Origin: Gallionella sp.
GTDB taxonomy: Bacteria > Pseudomonadota > Gammaproteobacteria > Burkholderiales > Gallionellaceae
NCBI GenBank assembly: GCA_028714895.1
Contig: JAQTLM010000018.1
Coordinates: 1-42,109 of the forward strand
Direction of reading: 5' to 3'
DNA length: 42,109 bases
In this document: positions 38,673-42,109 of the stretch, one piece after another
How the letters are laid out: every line of letters begins with the position of its first letter
Numbering within the stretch: the stretch's first letter is position 1
Notes under the pieces: generated by a model
What the model saw: the letters and a program-made list of their open reading frames with translations, nothing else
What the model was told of the DNA's origin: nothing
Database searches by the model: none
Made by a program: the position numbers and the translations under genes

Positions 38673-38701
38673 TTGACCTTTCGGGTCGAATACATTACTA
38701 T
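38673..38701 (+). promoter_or_regulatory. Promoter for the tRNA-Ser/tRNA-Arg pair
   Basis: TTGACC (38673-38678), 17 bp, TACTAT (38696-38701), ending 11 bp before tRNA-Ser. It begins 4 bp after the lysC stop. Confidence 0.7.
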
Positions 38702-38712
38702 GCGCGGCCTTC

Positions 38713-38806
38713 GGAGAGGTGGCCGAGAGGTCGAAGGCACGCCCCTGCTAAGGGCGCATACGAGCTTAAACTTGTATCGAGGGTTCGAATCCCTCCTTCT
38801 CCGCCA
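38713..38806 (+). tRNA. tRNA-Ser (anticodon GCT)
   Basis: 94 nt class II tRNA. Acceptor GGAGAGG (38713-38719) pairs with CTTCTCC; anticodon stem CGCCC/GGGCG with loop CTGCTAA, anticodon GCT; a long variable arm (ATACGAGCTTAAACTTGTAT) typical of serine tRNAs; T-arm GAGGGTTCGAATCCCTC; discriminator G and encoded CCA. Confidence 0.97.
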
Positions 38807-38825
38807 AGGTAAATTTGTAAAGTGC

Positions 38826-38902
38826 GCGCCCGTAGCTCAGATGGATAGAGTACTTGGCTACGAACCAAGGGGTCGGGCGTTCGAATCGCTCCGGGCGCAC
38901 CA
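38826..38902 (+). tRNA. tRNA-Arg (anticodon ACG)
   Basis: 77 nt. Acceptor GCGCCCG (38826-38832) pairs with CGGGCGC (38892-38898). Anticodon stem CTTGG/CCAAG with loop CTACGAA, anticodon ACG (first base expected to be inosine). Discriminator A and encoded CCA. The integrase-like gene downstream suggests its 3' end was used as an attachment site; no second copy of the 3' end is seen in the remaining 3.2 kb. Confidence 0.96.
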
Positions 38903-38909
38903 GTAATTC

Positions 38910-38945
38910 AAAGGGTTAGGCAGAAATGCTTAACCCTTTTTCTTT
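38910..38945 (+). terminator. Terminator after tRNA-Arg
   Basis: AAAGGGTTA (38910-38918) pairs with TAACCCTTT (38931-38939), 12 nt loop, followed by a T-rich tract. Confidence 0.75.
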
Positions 38946-38955
38946 GCATATTGGT

Positions 38956-38977
38956 CTGGGGGAACGCCTGGGGGAAC
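38956..38977. repeat. Paired direct repeats near the tRNA-Arg 3' end
   Basis: Two exact CTGGGGGAAC copies whose starts are 12 bp apart, about 55 bp past the tRNA. G-rich direct repeats like these often flank attachment sites of P4-type integrases; an arm-site role is inferred. Confidence 0.5.
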
Positions 38978-39209
38978 AGTTTGCATGCACCTCAGTGACA
39001 TCATTTGACAGTTCGAATCGGCCTTTTTGACAGATCAAGATGCCTAAGAGCTCAATTCCCTTGAGTGTGTAGGTGGTAACAGATGAGCGTAACCTCCAGT
39101 CAGGCACTTCTGACCAGCGGATTTTTCGTAAGTGCCAGCGATGATGAGACCGGCAAGTCGCTTCGGGGTGGCACGAGGTGCATCTGTTCACTTTCAAGCA
39201 GGTGATGAC

Positions 39210-39250
39210 GCTCTGACAGTGCTCTGACAGTGCTGTGACAGCTTGTGACA
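39210..39250. repeat. Iteron-like cluster of CTnTGACA-type repeats
   Basis: GCTCTGACAGT (39210-39220), the same again (39221-39231), GCTGTGACA (39232-39240) and GCTTGTGACA (39241-39250). Two further TGACAG words lie near 39006 and 39030. This could be a binding array for the integrase-like protein or another element protein. Confidence 0.6.
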
Positions 39251-39371
39251 CCTGTTGGATACTCTGACCGAGTGCGATACCAAGGCTGGTGGCGCTGGTT
39301 GCCGACGATGGACGTGATCCGGGTAAGAGCAAAAAACTGTTTGCGCTAGGAGTGCGCCGCAATTCGTTGTG

Positions 39372-40475
39372 TTATGAAGAGTGTTTTCCCCAACTGGCTT
39401 TGTCATGGAAGCGTGGCAAAGTACGCTCAGGCTCTTTCTTTAAGAATAACTCTGGTAGCATTGGCTTGGTTATTCTTTTGCATTTTAAATCGGAAGACAA
39501 TAAGTCTGCGGGTTGTCGCACGCTTGCGGGATTACGCAACCACATCAACCCATCACCCCACCAGTCAGCAAGCAGCTTCCTATGATGGATATATTCGGGG
39601 TCTTTGATGAGATCGCCTTGTCCATCAACACGCTTTAACATTTCATCAGCGAATTTTTCCCGATAGTACCCGTTGTTGCAGGCCATGTTTTTAAAAAAAC
39701 TCTGGAATCCGCCAGGTTCTATGGTAAAGCTTGGCCAAATCCTCTGCATTTCTTTGGAAATTGTCTCCTCGCGGATATGTCTTTTCATCTTGGCTAAGTG
39801 GGGAAATAAATATCTCTCAATCGGCAAGCCGTCGTTTTCAGCTGGCACAGGCAGGGAGTCCAGTTCTTGGATGGCAGTTGTGGCGCTCTGGGACAGAATC
39901 GTGATGCGATGCTTTGCGTAAGGGATGTTGGCCACTTTCGTTTTGCCATCTTTAATTGTCGTCCACAACCGCGAACCCAGATCGAAATCTTTCCGCTTCG
40001 CTAGGAGTAGATCACTAGGGCGGGATGGTAGCAGCAGCAATTGCAACCAGATAGCCAGACGAATTTCTGTTTTTATCCCTTTATCATCTTCAATTTCAGC
40101 AAGTTTTCGGATGAATTGACCAGCTTCTTCAGCATCTTTGAAGCTGCGGCATTTCTCGTTGGTAGGAGACAAGCCACCCTGAACTATACTTTGATTAACC
40201 TTGTCATTCCATTCAGCTTCTTCATTAATTCGTCGAACATTATCAATCTTAGTTTGCCATTCCTTTGCCTTTTCCCACGCTTGATCGTGATTCATTGCAG
40301 GGTACTGACCAATTGGTATAAATTTGTCTTTGCCGTCAATATTTGAGCGCAGTTTGAATGTCTTCTTCCCACTTTTTCCAACCCAAAGGTAAAGCTTGCC
40401 ACTCAACCTATACTTGCCAAATGAGTTGGCATTTTTGATGACTTCTTCCATTGTTCGGGAGGTTTCCGCTGTCAT
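39372..40475 (-). CDS. Integrase-like protein lacking core-binding domain and HxxR box
   Basis: 367-residue open frame related to P4-type tyrosine integrases. The N-terminal arm-binding (DUF4102-like) domain is clear: GKLYLWVGKSGKKTFKLR, then PIGQYPAMNHDQAWEKAKEW (residues 24-75). The helical core-binding domain that normally follows is absent or greatly shortened. The catalytic-like part keeps the box I Arg152 (SRPSDLLLAK), the beta-hairpin lysines (DGKTKVANIP) and a Tyr295 in DPEYIHHRKLLADWW, but box II HxxR is replaced around residues 254-261 (PGGFQSFF). It is therefore probably not an active recombinase. Composition is AT-richer than core genes. Start codon uncertain, no strong RBS. Confidence 0.75.
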   Translation of the reverse strand: MTAETSRTMEEVIKNANSFGKYRLSGKLYLWVGKSGKKTFKLRSNIDGKDKFIPIGQYPAMNHDQAWEKAKEWQTKIDNVRRINEEAEWNDKVNQSIVQGGLSPTNEKCRSFKDAEEAGQFIRKLAEIEDDKGIKTEIRLAIWLQLLLLPSRPSDLLLAKRKDFDLGSRLWTTIKDGKTKVANIPYAKHRITILSQSATTAIQELDSLPVPAENDGLPIERYLFPHLAKMKRHIREETISKEMQRIWPSFTIEPGGFQSFFKNMACNNGYYREKFADEMLKRVDGQGDLIKDPEYIHHRKLLADWWGDGLMWLRNPASVRQPADLLSSDLKCKRITKPMLPELFLKKEPERTLPRFHDKASWGKHSS

Positions 40476-40907
40476 GATAGGGGCTTAATATTGGAGATGG
40501 TGGGCCGCAATTATACAAAAAACCCAGAAAAGTACCAACAAATTACCAAGTTATTGCCATAAAACAAAGAATACGAGATATGCGATATGCGCTATTTATG
40601 TGGGTTTTTCTAACGCAACATTGCAATTTTATTTTTGAAATCAAGCCTGCCAAACTCCAAGTCCTGCACTCCGCAAATTGATCCCGGCCCCACCCATTCA
40701 TGGGACTGGCGGAAGCAACAGAAGGCTGGAAGCAGTGCAGCGGAATGGACAGAGGTGGTGGCAATGAAAATCAGGCCGTTTAAGCACAGAGACATAAGGC
40801 TGGTCGCTAATCCCCTGCTCTTATGCCGTCATAACGTTGATTGAAAAATCTTTCAGCCATATATCACCTGACTGAACCAATATCGGTTCGCCCATCAGGA
40901 GAGGTAT
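40476..40907. other. 432 bp intergenic stretch
   Basis: AT-rich in its first half. It contains only two overlapping opposite frames of about 70 codons, neither with an RBS nor a recognisable product. A strong RBS (AGGAGAGG) for the WGR gene is at its right edge. Nothing else identified. Confidence 0.5.
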
Positions 40908-41261
40908 ATGAACGCAATCGCACGAGCCAGCCTGTACTATTCCGAAGGGAGTAGCGACAAGGAATACCACGCAGAAATCGTCGCCATCCCAGGCGGCAAC
41001 GTCGTCAACTTCCGCTACGGTCGCCGTGGCGGCACACTGACCACCGGTACCAAAACAGCCGCCCCGGTCGATCTTGCCCAGGCACAGAAGATTTTCGACA
41101 AGCTCATCAAGGAAAAAACCTCCAAAGGCTACACGCCTGACTTATCCGGAGCAGCTTACCAGGGTACGGAGAATGCCGTCATCATTCACGATGAGCCGTC
41201 GTCTAATGAACGGTCGGTCAAATCTTCGTATTTGGCATTCATCTGGACTTTTGCCGCTTAG
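40908..41261 (+). CDS. WGR-domain protein, probably truncated
   Basis: 117 residues. The WGR domain fills residues about 6-75: SLYYSEGSSDKEYHAEI, the signature NFRYGRRGGTLTTGTKT, and AQKIFDKLIKEKTSKGY. WGR domains bind nucleic acid and occur in PARP-like and MolR-like proteins; bacterial relatives I recall are far longer, continuing after GAAYQGTENA. Here the frame stops 27 residues after that point, in sequence that is antisense to the TIR gene. ATG 40908 has the strong RBS AGGAGAGG. The start is thus well supported while the end looks like a recombination scar. Confidence 0.8.
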   Translation: MNAIARASLYYSEGSSDKEYHAEIVAIPGGNVVNFRYGRRGGTLTTGTKTAAPVDLAQAQKIFDKLIKEKTSKGYTPDLSGAAYQGTENAVIIHDEPSSNERSVKSSYLAFIWTFAA

Positions 41262-41690
41262 CAATTCTTGGTGACTAAGGAAGCTTATTTCCTTCCGCCA
41301 TGCCGAACTCCATACAACCAATCTTGCAATACGGCCCATGTCATCGACTGCACCATTGCGGAAGTCGGTAATCGGCTCACTTCGTGCAAATTCTGGAATT
41401 TCACACTCATCGATCATGACAAGGATTACCGCCGTCCCTTGGTCTTCGATTTTATGCAATAGCTCCGCACACAGTTTTTTTTGGCACCATTCTGTCGCAG
41501 ATGATTCCTCAGAAAGAAGGATAATGATCGCATCAATCTCGACAGAATTACTTTTATCTTCCTCAATAAGCGAGTCGCCTGCAGGCATCTCCCAGAGCGT
41601 AATGCCGCAATCAATTTCACGACTTAATTGAATTGCCAATTGATCGACGAACTCTTTGTCGCCATGTGCGTAGTTTATGCAGATGTTCAT
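41142..41690 (-). CDS. TIR-domain protein with altered catalytic site, probably truncated
   Basis: 182 residues. A TIR fold occupies about residues 1-130: ICINYAHGDKEFVDQLAIQL (first strand and helix), GITLWEMPAGDS, then AIIILLSEESSATEWCQKKL and ILVMIDECEIPEF. TIR proteins in bacteria often degrade NAD+ in antiphage defence. The glutamate expected at the fourth residue after Trp68 is Lys72. The last about 40 residues are antisense to the WGR gene and are unlikely to be native. No RBS of note. No second (sensor) domain is present, so activity and partner are unknown. Confidence 0.7.
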   Translation of the reverse strand: MNICINYAHGDKEFVDQLAIQLSREIDCGITLWEMPAGDSLIEEDKSNSVEIDAIIILLSEESSATEWCQKKLCAELLHKIEDQGTAVILVMIDECEIPEFARSEPITDFRNGAVDDMGRIARLVVWSSAWRKEISFLSHQELLSGKSPDECQIRRFDRPFIRRRLIVNDDGILRTLVSCSG

Positions 41691-42109
41691 TTTGTTTTGA
41701 TCCTAAAGTGATAGGGAATGAAGGAAAGTGCTGCGTGATTTTGTCCAACCTTCAAACCATAAGACAGGGAGATATTTTTTAAAATATGACGGATGAAATG
41801 TGCGGGATAGGCGGAGAGAGTGATGCCAGCAAAGCAATCGAAGTGGGTTACTGATCATCCTCATCGGCAGACGAAAAGATAAATTCTGACAATAGAAAGA
41901 AGGGATTTTACTGGCCGTGAAGTTCCGGTTTACGGCGATGATTTAGCGATGTTGACATGCCGTTCCCGACACATTGCCACCCTTCGACTTTCTCAATAGC
42001 AGTCGTTCAATGCAGTCATTTACACAAAATTCCGCACACCCTCGGATTTTGCAGTATGGAGAACACCCATAAGAGCCACGTACACACTTCAACCATCTTT
42101 AATAGCTAG
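41691..42109. other. 419 bp terminal stretch without a gene
   Basis: AT-rich, no frame longer than about 60 codons. Nothing recognisable on either strand, and no repeat of the tRNA-Arg 3' end that would mark the other edge of the element. It looks like decayed accessory sequence upstream of the TIR gene. Confidence 0.5.

Larger units (their letters stand above)
38903..39371. other. 469 bp attachment-side region without a credible gene
   Basis: Holds the tRNA-Arg terminator, a pair of direct repeats CTGGGGGAAC (38956-38965 and 38968-38977), and an iteron-like cluster (39210-39250). A 148-codon minus-strand frame crosses it but has no RBS, no family resemblance, and spans the terminator and both repeat groups, so it is not called. 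The layout fits the att side of an integrated element. Confidence 0.5.

Noticed and set aside
38916..39362. A 148-codon minus-strand frame between tRNA-Arg and the integrase relative
   Set aside because: No RBS, and it covers a terminator and two repeat groups. The residues look like translated att-side DNA.
40635..40844. A 69-codon frame upstream of the WGR gene
   Set aside because: No RBS, overlaps another frame on the opposite strand, and has no recognisable product.

Overview
This 42 kb window comes from a bacterial chromosome, most likely a betaproteobacterium of the Nitrosomonadales type; family and genus cannot be fixed from the sequence alone. The reasons are gene order and protein character: rplI-dnaB; thrS-infC-rpmI-rplT-pheS-pheT-ihfA-merR; surE-pcm-nlpD; dapA-bamC-MBL hydrolase; and the prfB-lysS pair. 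The core genes are fairly GC-rich. No phage structural genes, rRNA genes, CRISPR array or intact insertion sequence are seen.

Layout. 1-9.5 kb is a translation and replication block: the end of rplI, dnaB, tRNA-Val(GAC), the thrS to ihfA/merR run, and tRNA-Pro(GGG). 9.5-16.3 kb is an accessory segment just downstream of tRNA-Pro. It carries a VapBC-type toxin-antitoxin pair with its own promoter/operator and a 1777-residue DUF4011-helicase-Vsr-like nuclease protein, which matches my recollection of the single-gene Hhe type of antiphage system. This protein also ends in a GreA/GreB-like domain. 16.3-19.5 kb is surE-pcm-nlpD followed by a radical SAM gene where rpoS is often found. 19.6-24 kb has a small unknown protein, the Rep helicase, and feoAB ending convergently against rep. 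24.1-28.6 kb is dapA-bamC-MBL, a repeat-rich small lipoprotein, a DUF7931-like protein, and bcp-slyD. 28.8-37.3 kb is mostly minus strand: copA, a DUF2892 membrane protein, lysS, prfB (with its programmed frameshift), an MgtC/DUF4010 membrane protein and recJ. 37.4-38.9 kb is lysC, tRNA-Ser(GCT) and tRNA-Arg(ACG). 38.9-42.1 kb is a second, decayed accessory segment at the tRNA-Arg 3' end: an integrase-like protein that lacks key recombinase parts, a short WGR-domain protein, and a TIR-domain protein running into it antisense.

The main points of interest are: (1) the helicase-nuclease candidate defence protein with a transcription-factor-like tail; (2) three short palindromic or REP-like repeats that lie in frame inside the coding regions of lysS, recJ and the DUF4010 gene and are translated, plus a 132 bp hairpin element between prfB and the DUF4010 gene; (3) the tRNA-Arg remnant island, with a TIR domain that has lysine where the NADase glutamate normally sits and an integrase-like protein without the HxxR box; (4) textbook recoding and start signals in prfB (CTT TGA C shift) and infC (AUU start).
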